DNA from: Saccharothrix sp.
GTDB lineage: Bacteria > Actinomycetota > Actinomycetes > Mycobacteriales > Pseudonocardiaceae
Assembly: GCF_031180885.1 (NCBI RefSeq)
Contig: NZ_JAPSLK010000012.1
Span: 62,001 to 126,000 of the forward strand
Length of the DNA stretch: 64,000 nucleotides
Direction: 5' to 3'
The notes under the pieces are model-generated. The model was not told where the DNA came from, did no database searches, and was given only the letters and a program-made list of their open reading frames with translations. A program made the translations under genes and the position numbers. Below, piece after piece: positions 1-9,761 of this stretch; position 1 is the first letter of the stretch, and the number at the start of each line of letters is the position of its first letter.

Positions 1-190
1 GACGCTCAAGCAGATCGTGGACGGCCTGCTCACGCGGGTCCGACACGGCGACCGGCGGCGGCGCGGGCGTCTCCACCGGGGTCACGGCCAGCCCGAGCCC
101 CGTCAGGAAGGTCATCGTCACCGCGATGGCCAACAACACCCGAACGCGCCTCACGTGCCTCCTGAAGTCGAACAGGGCCACCCTCGTCAT
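1..190 (-). CDS. Secreted or membrane-anchored protein, N-terminal fragment
   Basis: The reading frame starts at an ATG at 190 and runs off the left edge, so only about 63 residues are visible. They show a basic start (MTRVALFDFRRHVRRVRV), a hydrophobic stretch of about 20 residues, then a proline-rich segment (ETPAPPPVAV). This is the layout of a signal peptide or single membrane anchor followed by an extracytoplasmic linker. It lies downstream of, and on the same strand as, an NlpC/P60 cell-wall hydrolase, so a cell-envelope role is possible. No catalytic domain is visible and I do not recognise the family. Confidence 0.5.
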   Translation of the reverse strand, partial: MTRVALFDFRRHVRRVRVLLAIAVTMTFLTGLGLAVTPVETPAPPPVAVSDPREQAVHDLLER

Positions 191-216
191 GAGGATGGCC
201 CTGCCCGACAGTATCC

Positions 217-338
217 ATTGCGCCGCCTTCGGCGTCGCGGCGAGGCCGCCTGGAGGTCTGCTCGTCGCGCCGTGTTCCGCTCCGATCGAAAAGCGTGATC
301 GGAGCGAAGGCGCCGCGACAAGCCGACGCGGCCTCGCG
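217..338. repeat. Dispersed ~120-bp intergenic repeat, copy A
   Basis: This segment matches 3080-3200 in the same orientation at very roughly 80% identity by eye. Shared blocks include GAGGCCGCCTGG, CGATCGAAAA and AGCCGACGCGGCC. It can fold: GCGAGGCCGC near the start is the exact complement of GCGGCCTCGC near the end, and an inner stem GCTCCGATC/GATCGGAGC closes a 9-nt loop. It fills the gap between the NlpC/P60 stop and the next gene. Confidence 0.65.
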
Positions 339-341
339 TCG

Positions 342-1376
342 TCAGCCCGCGATGCGGCGCATGGCGTAGATCGTGCCCGGGTCCTCCAGGTCCACGATCT
401 TCACCGGAACACCGTCGGTGGACGCGTGCACGACGCGCGCGTTGTCCACCGCCATGGCGACGTGGTTGCCGCCGTTGTAGATGATCAGGTCGCCCGCGGT
501 GACCTCGCCGCGGCTCACCGGGCGGCCGGCGCCCGCCTGGCCGTTGGAGGTGCGCGGGATGGTCACGCCGGCCGACGCGTACGCCTTGGACGTCAGGCCC
601 GAGCAGTCCCACAGGTCCGGGCCGGTCGCGCCGTAGCGGTACATGTCGCCGCGCTGGGCCAGGGCGAACTCCAACGCCTCACCGGCCACGCTCGCGGGCA
701 CCGCGATGTTGGACATGTCGCCGCGGTCGCTCAGGATGCCCCGCTCCTGCGCCGTGAGGCGGTTGAGCTGGGCCTTGACCTCGGTGATCTGGCCCTGGAG
801 GTCCGCCTGGCGCTTCTTGACGTCCTCGGCGATCTTCGCGGCCTCGTCGGTCGCGTGCTGCGCCTTGGCCTGCGCGTCCGCGGCGCTGGTGCGCGCCTGC
901 TCGGCGGCCTGGACGGCGCCGGACAGCTTGTCCAGGGCCTCGTTGTTGTCCGCGGCCAGCACGCCCAGGGCGGACATGCGGTTCAGGAAGTCCTGCTGCG
1001 AGTCGCTGACCAGCAGCGCCGACAGCTGGTTGAACCGCGCGCCCTCGAACGAGGCCTCGGTCAGCTTGTCGACCTGGACGCGGAAGGCCTCCTCGTCCTT
1101 GCGGGCCTGCTCGCCCGCGGCGCTGGCCTGCGCCAGCTGCGCGTTGGCCTGGTCGAGCGCGGCCTGGTTCTGGTCGCGCGCCTCCTCGGCCCGCAGCAGC
1201 TCCTCGTTGAGCTTGGTGGCCTCTTCGGCCAGCTCGTTGTACTTCTTCAGCGCGTCGGAGGCCGTGTTCGGCTGCGCACCTGCGGGAACCGGGGACGTGA
1301 GGCCCACCGCAGCGGCGGCCACCGCCGTGGCCGCGATCGCCCCGCGCACACCGCGCTTGAGTCGTTGCGACGCCAC
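342..1376 (-). CDS. NlpC/P60 family peptidoglycan endopeptidase (RipA-like)
   Basis: The 344-residue protein has an N-terminal signal peptide ending near AGAQ, a long Ala/Glu/Gln-rich coiled coil (about residues 40-215) and a C-terminal NlpC/P60 domain (about 230-344). The papain-like catalytic set is visible: Cys258 in DCSGLT, His305 in NHVAM and His317 as the likely third residue. The family cleaves peptide stems of peptidoglycan, and coiled-coil versions act at division septa. It starts at GTG 1376, with AGGAG about a dozen bases upstream. The gene order matches M. tuberculosis Rv2190c. A long structured leader precedes it. Confidence 0.9.
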   Translation of the reverse strand: MASQRLKRGVRGAIAATAVAAAAVGLTSPVPAGAQPNTASDALKKYNELAEEATKLNEELLRAEEARDQNQAALDQANAQLAQASAAGEQARKDEEAFRVQVDKLTEASFEGARFNQLSALLVSDSQQDFLNRMSALGVLAADNNEALDKLSGAVQAAEQARTSAADAQAKAQHATDEAAKIAEDVKKRQADLQGQITEVKAQLNRLTAQERGILSDRGDMSNIAVPASVAGEALEFALAQRGDMYRYGATGPDLWDCSGLTSKAYASAGVTIPRTSNGQAGAGRPVSRGEVTAGDLIIYNGGNHVAMAVDNARVVHASTDGVPVKIVDLEDPGTIYAMRRIAG

Positions 1377-1384
1377 AGTCGCGT

Positions 1385-1600
1385 GTCACTCCTAACGGTC
1401 TTCGAACCGCCTACCGGGCGGGGACGCGCACGCGTCTACCCGACAGTCCCGACTCGCGTGGTCCGGCTCGGCACCCCGACAGGCCGATTCGGCGGTGAAC
1501 TCGCGTCGCCGCCCAGGCTGGACGGCTGCCCGCCGCGAGATCTCGGCCAGGTTACGAAAGGTGAGGCCCCACGTCCAGCCACGGGGTCCGGAAAACCGTT
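1385..1600 (-). promoter_or_regulatory. Long structured 5' leader; candidate c-di-AMP (ydaO-type) riboswitch
   Basis: The 303 bp between the hydrolase start and the next gene contain no credible gene. Read on the minus strand they are rich in G/C hairpins and end with a GGTAGGCGG-like block just before the AGGAG ribosome-binding site. ydaO-type c-di-AMP riboswitches often precede NlpC/P60 and resuscitation-factor genes in actinomycetes and carry a similar 3' block. The match was judged by eye and is partial. A covariance-model scan would decide. Confidence 0.3.
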
Positions 1601-1642
1601 CTCCTTCACCGATTTCCCCGAACGGCCCACCGTTGACCTCGG

Positions 1643-1686
1643 GGTGTGACCCGCCGTGGTGTGAAAAACACGACGCGTGTCACACC
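1643..1686 (-). terminator. Hairpin at the 3' end of the NYN-domain gene
   Basis: GGTGTGAC (1643-1650) pairs with GTCACACC (1679-1686), and an inner stem surrounds GAAAA. The hairpin includes the stop codon of the NYN gene. It could act as a terminator or a 3' protective structure. No strong U tract follows. Confidence 0.4.
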
Positions 1687-3038
1687 CGGCCCAACCGGGC
1701 GAGCAGCACCGCCGAGGGCACCGGGTGCGCGCCCCGCCGCCGGACGGAGTCCGCGACCGCCCGGTCGGAGGTCACCACGACCACCGGACGGCCCTCCGGC
1801 TCGGCCGTCACCAGCGCCCGGATCACGTCGTCGGCCAGCACGCCGGGGTCGCTGAACAGCACCCGCACCCCGCGCGGCGCGCTGGTCGGCACGGCCACCA
1901 CGCCCGCGCCGTCGAACACCAGCGTCACCTCCGCGCCGGTGCGGGCGGCCAGGACGGCGAGCTGGTGCACCAGCCGGTCCCGCTGGTCGGACAGCGACAG
2001 CTCGGGGTAGCCGGTCTTGGTGACGTTGTAGCCGTCCACGATGAGGTGCACGGCGGGCAGCGCCAGCAGCCGGTCCAGCGCCGCCGGGTCCTCCACCCGG
2101 CCCACCGCGCCCTGCGCCGCGCTGGCACCCCGCACCAGGTCCGCCGGCCGCGGTCCCGCGCCGCCCAGCGCCAGTTCCCGGCGCAGGCCGTTCACCGCGC
2201 CGTCGAGGGTGTCCACCAGCAGCGCCAGCCGGACCTCGTCGGCCTGCCGGGCCTCCTTGGCGGACTGCCGGGCCACCTCGGCGTCGGCCTCGGCCCGCTG
2301 CGCCTTGGCCCGCTCGGTCTCCGCGCGCTCCCGCTCCCGGTCCCGTTCGGCGGCCAGCCGGCGCACCTCGTTCTCCGCCTCCGCGCGCACCCGCTCCGCC
2401 TGCGCCTTGGCCGACTCGGCGGCGTCCTTGGCCTCGCGCAGCCGCACGCCCTGCTCGCGCAGGCGCTTGCGCAGCCGTTCCAGCTCGACGTCGGCCTCCT
2501 CGCGGATCTTGTCCGCGATCCCGGTCGACTCGGCGCGCTCGGCCCGCAGCCGTTCCAGCTCCTGCTCCAGCCGTTCGGCGCGCTGCACGGCGTTGTCCCG
2601 TTCGGACCGCAGGTGGGCCTCGGTGGCGCGGCGGGTGACCAGCTCCACGAAGTGCGCCGCGACCTCCTCGTTCTGCAGGATCGCCGCCGCGCCCGCCGCG
2701 ACCGGGTCCGGCGCGGTGGTCTCCAGCGCCGCCGGCCGGTTGCGCTGCAACCACTCCACGACGGCCGCGCGGAACGTGGAGGAGGTCTTCAACCCGTTGA
2801 GCAGGATCGTCGCCCCCAGCCGCGCCCGCTTGGTCGGCGCGAACCGCGCGACGGCGCGCAGCTGCTGCGGGACGTCGACTTTGGCCAGGTCACCGAGGGC
2901 GTCGGCACTCAGCTCCGCCAGCCGGGCGCGCAAGGGCTCCGGCAGCACCCCCCAGTCCACAGTGGACTCGACGGGCGCGTCCGGCTCCCCGGTCTCCCCG
3001 GTGACGGGCTCGTCGGCAGGCGCTATCGGGTCTTGCAC
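1680..3038 (-). CDS. NYN-domain (YacP/Rae1-like) nuclease protein with central coiled coil
   Basis: The 452-residue protein has three parts: an alpha-helical N-terminal region (about 20-170), a long highly charged coiled coil (about 170-300), and a C-terminal NYN (PIN-like) domain. The NYN domain shows LIVDGYNVTKTGYP, TLVFDGAGV, VLFSDPGVLADDVI and VVVVTSDRAVAD, which supply the usual scattered acidic metal ligands. NYN proteins are metal-dependent RNases; YacP/Rae1 of Firmicutes cleaves mRNA on the ribosome. The start is placed at GTG 3038 because the frame upstream runs into the intergenic repeat and is not protein-like. It diverges from the nuclease gene at 3266. Confidence 0.8.
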   Translation of the reverse strand: MQDPIAPADEPVTGETGEPDAPVESTVDWGVLPEPLRARLAELSADALGDLAKVDVPQQLRAVARFAPTKRARLGATILLNGLKTSSTFRAAVVEWLQRNRPAALETTAPDPVAAGAAAILQNEEVAAHFVELVTRRATEAHLRSERDNAVQRAERLEQELERLRAERAESTGIADKIREEADVELERLRKRLREQGVRLREAKDAAESAKAQAERVRAEAENEVRRLAAERDRERERAETERAKAQRAEADAEVARQSAKEARQADEVRLALLVDTLDGAVNGLRRELALGGAGPRPADLVRGASAAQGAVGRVEDPAALDRLLALPAVHLIVDGYNVTKTGYPELSLSDQRDRLVHQLAVLAARTGAEVTLVFDGAGVVAVPTSAPRGVRVLFSDPGVLADDVIRALVTAEPEGRPVVVVTSDRAVADSVRRRGAHPVPSAVLLARLGRV

Positions 3039-3079
3039 CCGTACAGGGTATGGCCCCGCCCTACCCCGCACTGTGTTGG

Positions 3080-3200
3080 ATTGCCGCGACTCCGTCGCGG
3101 CGGCGAGGCCGCCTGGTAGTCGGCTCGTCGCGGTGCGTTTCCCCGATCGAAAAACGTGACCGGCGGGAAGGGCACCGCGAGGAGCCGACGCGGCCACGCG
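3080..3200. repeat. Dispersed ~120-bp intergenic repeat, copy B
   Basis: Second copy of the element at 217-338, in direct orientation. Blocks GGCGAGGCCGCCTGG, CGATCGAAAAACGTGACCGG and GAGCCGACGCGGCC line up with copy A. The outer complement GCGAGGCCGC/GCGGCCACGC is kept with one mismatch and the inner stem is weaker. It lies in the divergent promoter gap between the NYN gene and the nuclease gene, so it may affect their transcription. Confidence 0.65.
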
Positions 3201-3265
3201 TGTCTCACCTGCGACTCCACGGAGTGGTCATTCTCTGTCGTACCCCACCGCTAGGGTGCGGCCCG

Positions 3266-4981
3266 ATGACCACCACCGCACCCGCCCAGCTCTCGTTCGA
3301 CGAGTTGGGCACCCCGTTGCGCGACACCACCTTCGTCGTGTTCGACCTGGAGACCACCGGGGGCAGCAACACCGAGGACGCGGTCACCGAGATCGGCGCG
3401 GTGAAGGTGCGAGGTGGCGAAGTCCTCGGCACGTTCTCCACCCTGGTCGACCCCGAACGTGGTATCCCGCCGCAGGTCGTGGCGCTCACCGGCATCACCC
3501 AGTACATGGTCACCGGCGCCCCGAGGCTCGCCACGGTGCTCCCCGCGTTCCTGGAGTTCGCCGCCGGCTCGGTCCTGGTCGCCCACAACTCGGGCTTCGA
3601 CGTGGGGTTCATCAAGGCCGCCTGCGAGCGGTACGGGTACCGGTGGCCGAAGCCCACCGTCGTCTGCACCGTGAAGCTGGCCCGCCGGGTGCTGTCCCGC
3701 GACGAGGCCCCGAGCTGCCGGCTGTCCGCGCTCGCGCAGCTGTTCAACATCGGCACGACCCCCGACCACCGGGCGCTGACCGACGCCCAGGCCACCGTCG
3801 AGGTCCTGCACCACCTGCTGGAGCGGGTCGGCAACCTCGGCGTGCACTCGCTGGAGGAACTGCTCGCCTACCTGCCCGAGGTGACCCCCGAGCAGCGGCG
3901 CAAGCGGCACATGGCCGCCCACCTGCCGTCCGAGCCGGGCGTCTACCTGTTCCGGGGCCCGAGCGAGGAGGTGCTCTACGTCGGCACCGCTTCCGACCTC
4001 CGGAGGCGGGTCCGGCAGTACTTCACCGCGTCCGAGGGCCGCCGGCGGCTGCGCGAGATGGTGGCGCTGGCGGTGCGGGTGGACGGGATCGTGTGCGCGC
4101 ACTCCCTGGAGGCCGAGGTCCGCGAACTGCGCCTGCTGACCGCGCACAAGCCCGCGTACAACCGGAAGTCCAAGAACCAGGCCGGCTGGTGGTGGCTGAC
4201 CCTGACCGACGAGGCCTTCCCCCGCCTGTCCCTGGTCCGCACCCCGCGCGCCGACGCCATCGGCCCGTTCCGCTCCCGCCGCCTGGCCGAGACCGCCCTG
4301 GACGCCCTGCTGGACGCCGTCCCCCTGCGCTCCTGCTCCCAGCGCATCTCGGCCCGCCGCCCCACCGGCACCCCGTGCGCCCGCTTCGAGATGGGCCGCT
4401 GCAAGGCCCCCTGCGCAGGTCTCCAGACGGTCGACGAGTACACCCCCGCCGTGACCGCCCTGCGCGCCCTGGTCGCCGGCCAGGACACCGCTCCCCTCCG
4501 CGTCATGGCCACCCATCTGGACGTCCTCTCCGACGTCCACCGCTTCGAAGAGGCCGCCACCCACCGCGACCGCCTGGCCGCACTGGTCCGCGCCCTCGAC
4601 CGGGGCCAACGCCTGGCCGGCCTGGCCGCACTCCCCCAACTGGTGGCCGCGAGACCCGACGGCGAGGGCGGCTGGCAGTTCGCCGTCGTCCGCCACGGCC
4701 GCCTGGCTTCAGCGGGCGTCGCCAAGCGGGGCACCCGCCCCATGCCGGTCGTCGACGCCCTGGTCGCAGCGGCCGAGACGGTCGTCCCCGGCGAAGGCCC
4801 CCTGTACGGCGCACCCCCGGAGGAAACCGCCGTCATCCTCCGCTGGCTGGACCGCCCCGGCACCCGCCTCGTGTACTGCGACCAGCCCTGGACCTCCCCC
4901 GCGCACGCGGCGGCGACGTGGCGGACGTGGGTGGAACGCGCCGAGGCCGGCCGAGATCCGTACCGCGACCCGGCCCACTAG
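3266..4981 (+). CDS. DEDDh exonuclease / GIY-YIG (Cho/UvrC-like) nuclease fusion
   Basis: The 571-residue protein fuses two nucleases. Residues about 20-185 are a DnaQ-type DEDDh 3'-5' exonuclease (VFDLETTGG, VAHNSGFDVGF, DHRALTDAQA). Residues about 215-300 are a GIY-YIG endonuclease domain (PGVYLFRGPSEEVLYVGT...LRRRV). A Cys-rich UvrC/Cho-like segment (CARFEMGRCKAPC) follows. The architecture is typical of the actinobacterial Rv2191 family, thought to act in DNA repair by incising and trimming damaged strands. ATG 3266 is chosen because the longer frame upstream reads through the intergenic repeat. Confidence 0.88.
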   Translation: MTTTAPAQLSFDELGTPLRDTTFVVFDLETTGGSNTEDAVTEIGAVKVRGGEVLGTFSTLVDPERGIPPQVVALTGITQYMVTGAPRLATVLPAFLEFAAGSVLVAHNSGFDVGFIKAACERYGYRWPKPTVVCTVKLARRVLSRDEAPSCRLSALAQLFNIGTTPDHRALTDAQATVEVLHHLLERVGNLGVHSLEELLAYLPEVTPEQRRKRHMAAHLPSEPGVYLFRGPSEEVLYVGTASDLRRRVRQYFTASEGRRRLREMVALAVRVDGIVCAHSLEAEVRELRLLTAHKPAYNRKSKNQAGWWWLTLTDEAFPRLSLVRTPRADAIGPFRSRRLAETALDALLDAVPLRSCSQRISARRPTGTPCARFEMGRCKAPCAGLQTVDEYTPAVTALRALVAGQDTAPLRVMATHLDVLSDVHRFEEAATHRDRLAALVRALDRGQRLAGLAALPQLVAARPDGEGGWQFAVVRHGRLASAGVAKRGTRPMPVVDALVAAAETVVPGEGPLYGAPPEETAVILRWLDRPGTRLVYCDQPWTSPAHAAATWRTWVERAEAGRDPYRDPAH

Positions 4982-5018
4982 CATGTGGACCACCGTCGAC
5001 TTGACCAGGAGGACCGCC

Positions 5019-5303
5019 GTGATCACCGCGATCGTGTTGATCCAGGCCGCCGCCGAGACCATCCCGGACGCGGCACAGGCGATCGCCGACATCGAAGGCG
5101 TCACGGAGGTGTACTCGTGCGCCGGCGACGTGGACCTGATCGCCCTGGTCAAGGTCGCCAAGCACGAGGACCTGGCGGACCTGGTGCCGGGCCGGATCTC
5201 GAAGGTGCCGGGCGTGCTGAACACCGACACCCACATCTCGTTCCGGTCCTACTCCAAGCGCGACACCGAGGCCGCCTTCGAAGTCGGCCTAGAAGACGCC
5301 TGA
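5019..5303 (+). CDS. Stand-alone Lrp/AsnC ligand-binding (RAM) domain protein
   Basis: This 94-residue protein is only the RAM sensor domain of the Lrp/AsnC family, with no helix-turn-helix. It begins VITAIVLIQAAAE and shows the ferredoxin-like beta-alpha-beta pattern (GVTEVYSCAGDVDLIALVKV; VPGVLNTDTHISF). GTG 5019 is preceded by AGGAGG at 5007-5012. Such proteins form oligomers that bind amino acids or similar small ligands and may modulate partner regulators. It starts 37 bases after the nuclease gene and is probably co-transcribed with it. Confidence 0.82.
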   Translation: MITAIVLIQAAAETIPDAAQAIADIEGVTEVYSCAGDVDLIALVKVAKHEDLADLVPGRISKVPGVLNTDTHISFRSYSKRDTEAAFEVGLEDA

Positions 5304-5359
5304 CCCGCGCCGCGCGCCACCCGCTGCCACGCCGGACGCGCTTCGCGCACCGGAAAGCG

Positions 5360-5391
5360 AAAGGCCCCGCACCACCAGGTGCGGGGCCTTT
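5360..5391. terminator. Bidirectional terminator between RAM protein and qcrB
   Basis: AAAGGCCCCGCACC (5360-5373) pairs perfectly with GGTGCGGGGCCTTT (5378-5391) across a 4-nt loop. A and T ends make it usable on both strands for these convergent genes. Confidence 0.8.
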
Positions 5392-5403
5392 GCCGTTCTG
5401 CGC

Positions 5404-7074
5404 TCAGTCCTCCGGCTGGGAGGGCTTGCCGGCCAGTTCGCTCGACGGCTTGTTCTCCGCCGTCAGCGCCTCCTTCGGCCCGCCGTTCTCCCCCCGAGCC
5501 CGAGCCAACGCCGCGGTCTCCTCCGGCGCGTCCGGCGTCAGGAAGCTGCCCGGCACCGGGTGCCCGGCCGACCCCAGCTTGTTCATCTTCTTCGGCACCG
5601 GAGCACCCTGGTAGGCCAGCTCCAGCGGGTGGCCGTGGGCGTCCACCGGGCCGAGCGGCTGGTGGACCTCGATGAACTCGCCGTGCGGCAGGCGCTTGAT
5701 GATGCCCGTCTCCACGCCGTGCTCCAGGACCTCCCGGTCACCGCGCTGCAAGCCGATGCAGATCCGGTAGGTGATGAAGTACGTGATCGGCGGGATCACC
5801 AGCAGGCCGATGCGGCCCATCCACGTCGTCGCGTTCAGCGAGATGTCGAACTGGTAGGCGAAGATGTCGTTCGCACCCATGACCAGCAGCACCATGAAGT
5901 ACGAGATCGCCATCATGCCCAGCGACGTCCGGACCGGCACGTCGCGCGGGCGCTGCAACAGGTTGTGGTGCGCGTAGTCCTTGGTCATCTTGCGCTCGAT
6001 CCACGGGTACACCGCGGCGATGCCGGTCAGCAGCGGCAGACCCAGCATGAACGGCCAGAACGGCGCGGGCACCGTGTAGTCGCCCAGGTACAGCTCCCAC
6101 GCCGGCCAGATGCGGACCAGGCCGTCCGTCCAGCCCATGTACCAGTCGGGCTGCGAGCCCGCCGAGACCTGCGCCGGGTTGTAGGGGCCGATGTTCCAGA
6201 TCGGGTTGATCTGGAAGACCCCGCCCATGATCGCGGTGACCGCGACGACGATCGCGAAGAAGCCGCCGCCCTTGACCGCGAACACCGGCATGATCCGGAC
6301 GCCCACGACGTTGGTCTCCTTGCGGCCCACGCCCGGGAACTGGGTGTGCTTCTGGTACCAGACCAGGCCCAGGTGCACCGCGACCAAGGCCAGGATGATG
6401 GCCGGGATCAGCAGGATGTGCAGGGCGTAGAGCCTCGGGATGATCTCGGTGCCGGGGAACTCGCCGCCGAACAGCAGCCAGTTCAGCCAGGTGCCGATGA
6501 CCGGGAACGAGATCAGCAGGGCCGCCATGACCCGCAGGCCGGTGCCGGACAGCAGGTCGTCGGGCAGCGAGTAGCCGAGGAAGCCCTCGATCGCGCCGAG
6601 CATGAACAGCACGATGCCGATGACCCAGTTGACCTCACGCGGACGCCGGAAGGCGCCGGTGAAGAAGATCCGGAACATGTGCACGACGATCGCGGCCATG
6701 AACAGCAGCGCCGCCCAGTGGTGCACCTGGCGCACGAACAGGCCGCCGCGGACCTCGAACGAGATCTCCAGGGTCGACTCGAACGCCCGGGACATCTCGA
6801 TGCCCTGGAGGTTGACGAACGCGCCCTGGTAGACGACCTCCTCCATGGAGGGGTCGAAGAACAGGGTCAGGTACGTGCCCGACAGCAGCAGGACGATGAA
6901 GCTGTACAGCGCGATCTCGCCGAGCAGGAACGACCAGTGCGTCGGGAAGACCTTGTTCATCTGGTGCCGCAGGCCCTTGGCCATGTGGTACCGGTCGTCC
7001 GCCCACTTCGCCGCACCACCCGCCACGCGGGCGGCGGCGTTCTGCCGCTTTGTCGGCGTGGTGATGCCGCTCAT
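5404..7074 (-). CDS. qcrB: Cytochrome bc1 complex cytochrome b subunit
   Basis: The 556-residue polytopic membrane protein carries haem-b His pairs ([20 protein letters not shown] and [20 protein letters not shown]), a [14 protein letters not shown]o-site segment, and the [15 protein letters not shown] region (a PDWY-type version of the family's PEWY motif). It is longer than the proteobacterial protein because of an actinobacterial C-terminal extension. It oxidises menaquinol and passes electrons to the Rieske centre. ATG 7074 overlaps the qcrA stop in ATGA, so translation is coupled. It is the last gene of the ctaE-qcrC-qcrA-qcrB operon. Confidence 0.97.
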   Translation of the reverse strand: MSGITTPTKRQNAAARVAGGAAKWADDRYHMAKGLRHQMNKVFPTHWSFLLGEIALYSFIVLLLSGTYLTLFFDPSMEEVVYQGAFVNLQGIEMSRAFESTLEISFEVRGGLFVRQVHHWAALLFMAAIVVHMFRIFFTGAFRRPREVNWVIGIVLFMLGAIEGFLGYSLPDDLLSGTGLRVMAALLISFPVIGTWLNWLLFGGEFPGTEIIPRLYALHILLIPAIILALVAVHLGLVWYQKHTQFPGVGRKETNVVGVRIMPVFAVKGGGFFAIVVAVTAIMGGVFQINPIWNIGPYNPAQVSAGSQPDWYMGWTDGLVRIWPAWELYLGDYTVPAPFWPFMLGLPLLTGIAAVYPWIERKMTKDYAHHNLLQRPRDVPVRTSLGMMAISYFMVLLVMGANDIFAYQFDISLNATTWMGRIGLLVIPPITYFITYRICIGLQRGDREVLEHGVETGIIKRLPHGEFIEVHQPLGPVDAHGHPLELAYQGAPVPKKMNKLGSAGHPVPGSFLTPDAPEETAALARARGENGGPKEALTAENKPSSELAGKPSQPED

Positions 7075-8195
7075 GACTTACGCTCCCAGAACGCCGGACC
7101 CACAGCCTCGATGAAGTCGCTGCGGGCAATCAAGTATCCGTCCTCGTCGACCGTGATCGGAAGCTGCGGCAGGGCGCGGGTCGCCGGGCCGAACCGGGGC
7201 TTGCCGTAGTGGAAGACGTCGAACTGCGACTGGTGGCACGGGCACAGCAGCAGACCGGTCTGCTGCTCGTACAGCGAGGTCGGGCAGCCCAGGTGGGTGC
7301 AGATCTTCGAGTACGCGTAGAAGTCCCCGTAGTTGAAGTCCTCCTGGCCCTCCCGCTTGACCACCGACTGGCCGGGGCGCAGGCGGATCAGCATGACCGG
7401 GTTGTCACCCCGCTTCAGCGCCGCGACCAGGGCGTGCTCGTCGTTCCGCTCGGACTCGCGGAAGGGGAACACCGTTTCGAAACCGCCGGCGTCGAGGTCC
7501 TCGGGACGGACGAGGGCCACCTCGTGGAAGTTGCCGGTGTGCCGGCGCAGGTAGACCTTCTCGCCGTTCTCGGCCTTCCAGCCGGTGTGCCAGAGCGATT
7601 CCTTGGTCTCGCTGTCGGCGTGCGGGTTGCGGACGAGGCTGCCCAGCGGCAGGGCCACCAGGCCCAGGCCCATGACGCCCGCGCCCAGGCCCGCGGTCCG
7701 CTTGATGAGCGACCGGCGGCCGATGGTGGAGCGCTCGCCCGCGTCGGCCAGCTCGGCGACGATGGTGGCCTTGTCGACCTCGGACGACCCGCCGTCGTTG
7801 CGCTGCTGGACCGCCAGCTCCTCGGGGATGAACTTCTTCGTGTACAGCAGCGCGCCGACGCCCAGGCCCAGGATCGCGATGCCCAGGGTCAGGCCGATGA
7901 CCGGCGTGTACAGGCTGTACAGGAAGTGGTGCCCGCTGTCGGGCGCCGCGTAGCGCCACGGCCAGAACAGGAACGCGGCGAGGAAACCCAGGCCGCCCAG
8001 GGCGGCGATGATGAACCACAGGGCGACCTGCCGCTCGGCCCGGCGCTCGGCCCGGGTGCCCTTGACGGGCCACCGGTCCTCGTAGTGGACGATCTCGACG
8101 CCGTCCAGCTTCGTGCCGAGCTTGACCAGCTCGTCCCTGCTCATGCCGGCGAGCTCCGCCTCGCTCGGCAGGTCGTTCGGCTTCTCGCCGCTCAT
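7071..8195 (-). CDS. qcrA: Cytochrome bc1 complex Rieske iron-sulfur subunit
   Basis: The 374-residue protein has a cytoplasmic N-terminal region, about three membrane helices (actinobacterial type) and a C-terminal Rieske domain. The 2Fe-2S ligands are Cys299 and His301 in CTHLGC, and Cys318 and His321 in [15 protein letters not shown] before the last helix resembles a twin-arginine signal, as expected for a folded Rieske domain. It carries electrons from menaquinol at QcrB to the dihaem QcrC. ATG 8195 overlaps the qcrC stop by 4 bases. Confidence 0.96.
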   Translation of the reverse strand: MSGEKPNDLPSEAELAGMSRDELVKLGTKLDGVEIVHYEDRWPVKGTRAERRAERQVALWFIIAALGGLGFLAAFLFWPWRYAAPDSGHHFLYSLYTPVIGLTLGIAILGLGVGALLYTKKFIPEELAVQQRNDGGSSEVDKATIVAELADAGERSTIGRRSLIKRTAGLGAGVMGLGLVALPLGSLVRNPHADSETKESLWHTGWKAENGEKVYLRRHTGNFHEVALVRPEDLDAGGFETVFPFRESERNDEHALVAALKRGDNPVMLIRLRPGQSVVKREGQEDFNYGDFYAYSKICTHLGCPTSLYEQQTGLLLCPCHQSQFDVFHYGKPRFGPATRALPQLPITVDEDGYLIARSDFIEAVGPAFWERKS

Positions 8196-9001
8196 GCCTT
8201 GGCTCCGATCCAGAGGGCAGCACCGACCAGGGCGGCGATACCCACGATGAACGCGATCAGACCCTCCGAAACCGGCCCGAAGCCGCCGAGGGGGGCGCCG
8301 CCGGGGTTGTTGTTCCCGTCGGTCACCGACTTGATGTACGCGATGATGTCCTTCTTCTCCTCCGGCGTGAGCTGCCGGTCGGAGAACTTCGGCATGTTCT
8401 GCGGACCGGTGAGCATCGCCGTGTACAGCTGCTCCTCGGTCACGCCGTCCAGCACGGGTGCGAACTTGCCGGACGACAGCGCCCCGCCGCGACCGGTGAA
8501 GTTGTGGCACGCCGCGCAGTTGAGCCGGAACAGCTCGCCGCCGCGGGCGGAGTTCTCGCCGCGCAGCGCCTCACCGCGCTCCGCGGGGGTCTCCGGGCCG
8601 CCGCCGCGGGTCTGGATGAACGCGCCGATGGCGTCGATCTCCTCCGCGGTGAACACGGCGGGCTTGCGCTGGGCCTGCGCCTCCTGGCGGGCCATCGGCA
8701 TGCGGCCGGAGGACACCTGGAAGTACACGGCCGCCTCGCCCACGCCGATCAGGCTCGGGCCGCGGCCCTTGACGCCGTCCAGGTTGTCGCCGTGGCAGGA
8801 GATGCAGGTGTTGTTGTAGAGCTGCTCACCCAGCCGCACCTGGGCCGGGTCGTCCTGCGCCTGCGCGGTCTGCGGCTGCGGTGCCAGCGCGCTGAACAGG
8901 AAGCCCGCGGACAGCAGCGCGAAGCCCAGGGCGAGGAGGCCCGAGATCCGCCGGCGCAGCTTGGTGCCGCGCTTCCGGGCCCGTGTGGTGTTGGTGGTCA
9001 T
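8192..9001 (-). CDS. qcrC: Cytochrome bc1 complex dihaem cytochrome c subunit
   Basis: The 269-residue protein has an N-terminal hydrophobic segment, two c-type haem motifs (CISCH at 66-70, CAACH at 162-166), axial Met candidates in GRMPM and QNMPKF, and a C-terminal membrane anchor. This dihaem subunit replaces a separate cytochrome c and passes electrons directly to the aa3 oxidase, as in other actinobacteria. It lies between ctaE and qcrA in the operon. Confidence 0.97.
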   Translation of the reverse strand: MTTNTTRARKRGTKLRRRISGLLALGFALLSAGFLFSALAPQPQTAQAQDDPAQVRLGEQLYNNTCISCHGDNLDGVKGRGPSLIGVGEAAVYFQVSSGRMPMARQEAQAQRKPAVFTAEEIDAIGAFIQTRGGGPETPAERGEALRGENSARGGELFRLNCAACHNFTGRGGALSSGKFAPVLDGVTEEQLYTAMLTGPQNMPKFSDRQLTPEEKKDIIAYIKSVTDGNNNPGGAPLGGFGPVSEGLIAFIVGIAALVGAALWIGAKA

Positions 9002-9068
9002 GTGTGCGGCAACCCTTGCTGGTGTGAGTTCGGGGTTCGTGCTGCTCGTCGGTGGTGCGCGAGCCTGG

Positions 9069-9677
9069 TCAGGGCACGATGTAGATGACGGCGAACAAGC
9101 CGATCCAGACCACGTCCACGAAGTGCCAGTAGTACGACACGACGATCGCGGAGGTCGCCTGGGCGGGGGTGAACTTGCTCAGCTTCGTGCGGACCAGCAG
9201 GTAGCCGAACGCGATCAGACCGCCGATCACGTGGAGGCCGTGGAAGCCGGTCGTCAGGTAGAAGACCGTGCCGTACGCCGAGCCGGGGATCGTGGTGCCC
9301 TCCTGGACGAGGGTCACGTACTCGCCCGCCTGGCCGGCCACGAAGATCGCGCCCATGATCAACGTGAGCAGGTACCACCGGCGCAGACCGAACACGTCAC
9401 CGCGCTCCGCGGCGAACACGCCCCACTGGCAGGTGAACGACGAGGCCACCAGGATGATCGTGAAGAACAGCGCGTACGGCACGTCGAGGTGCGTCGGCGC
9501 GGGGGGCCACGGTCCTTCGTTCTGGGCCTTCACCGTGAAGAACATGGCGAAGAGGCCGGCGAAGAACATGAGTTCACTGGACAGCCAGACGATCGTGCCC
9601 ACGCTGACCATGTTCGGGCGGTTCAGCGAGTGCACGCGCGGGCCGATGGAGGGCGCTGCCGTTGTCACACGACGCAT
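9069..9677 (-). CDS. ctaE: Cytochrome c oxidase subunit III
   Basis: The 202-residue protein has five predicted membrane helices and the short subunit III pattern ([27 protein letters not shown] segment [27 protein letters not shown] with the conserved WHFVD). It stabilises the aa3 oxidase core. It leads the qcrCAB operon, with a 67-bp gap before qcrC. An 84-bp gap to the divergent gene at 9762 probably holds the operon promoter. Confidence 0.96.
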   Translation of the reverse strand: MRRVTTAAPSIGPRVHSLNRPNMVSVGTIVWLSSELMFFAGLFAMFFTVKAQNEGPWPPAPTHLDVPYALFFTIILVASSFTCQWGVFAAERGDVFGLRRWYLLTLIMGAIFVAGQAGEYVTLVQEGTTIPGSAYGTVFYLTTGFHGLHVIGGLIAFGYLLVRTKLSKFTPAQATSAIVVSYYWHFVDVVWIGLFAVIYIVP

Positions 9678-9761
9678 TATTGCTTGCGGGTTTTCGCCCC
9701 GCCCATCGGGTCTGGGGCAAGAGCAGTGGTCATCTGGGTCACACGGTCGGTGAGGGACGCC

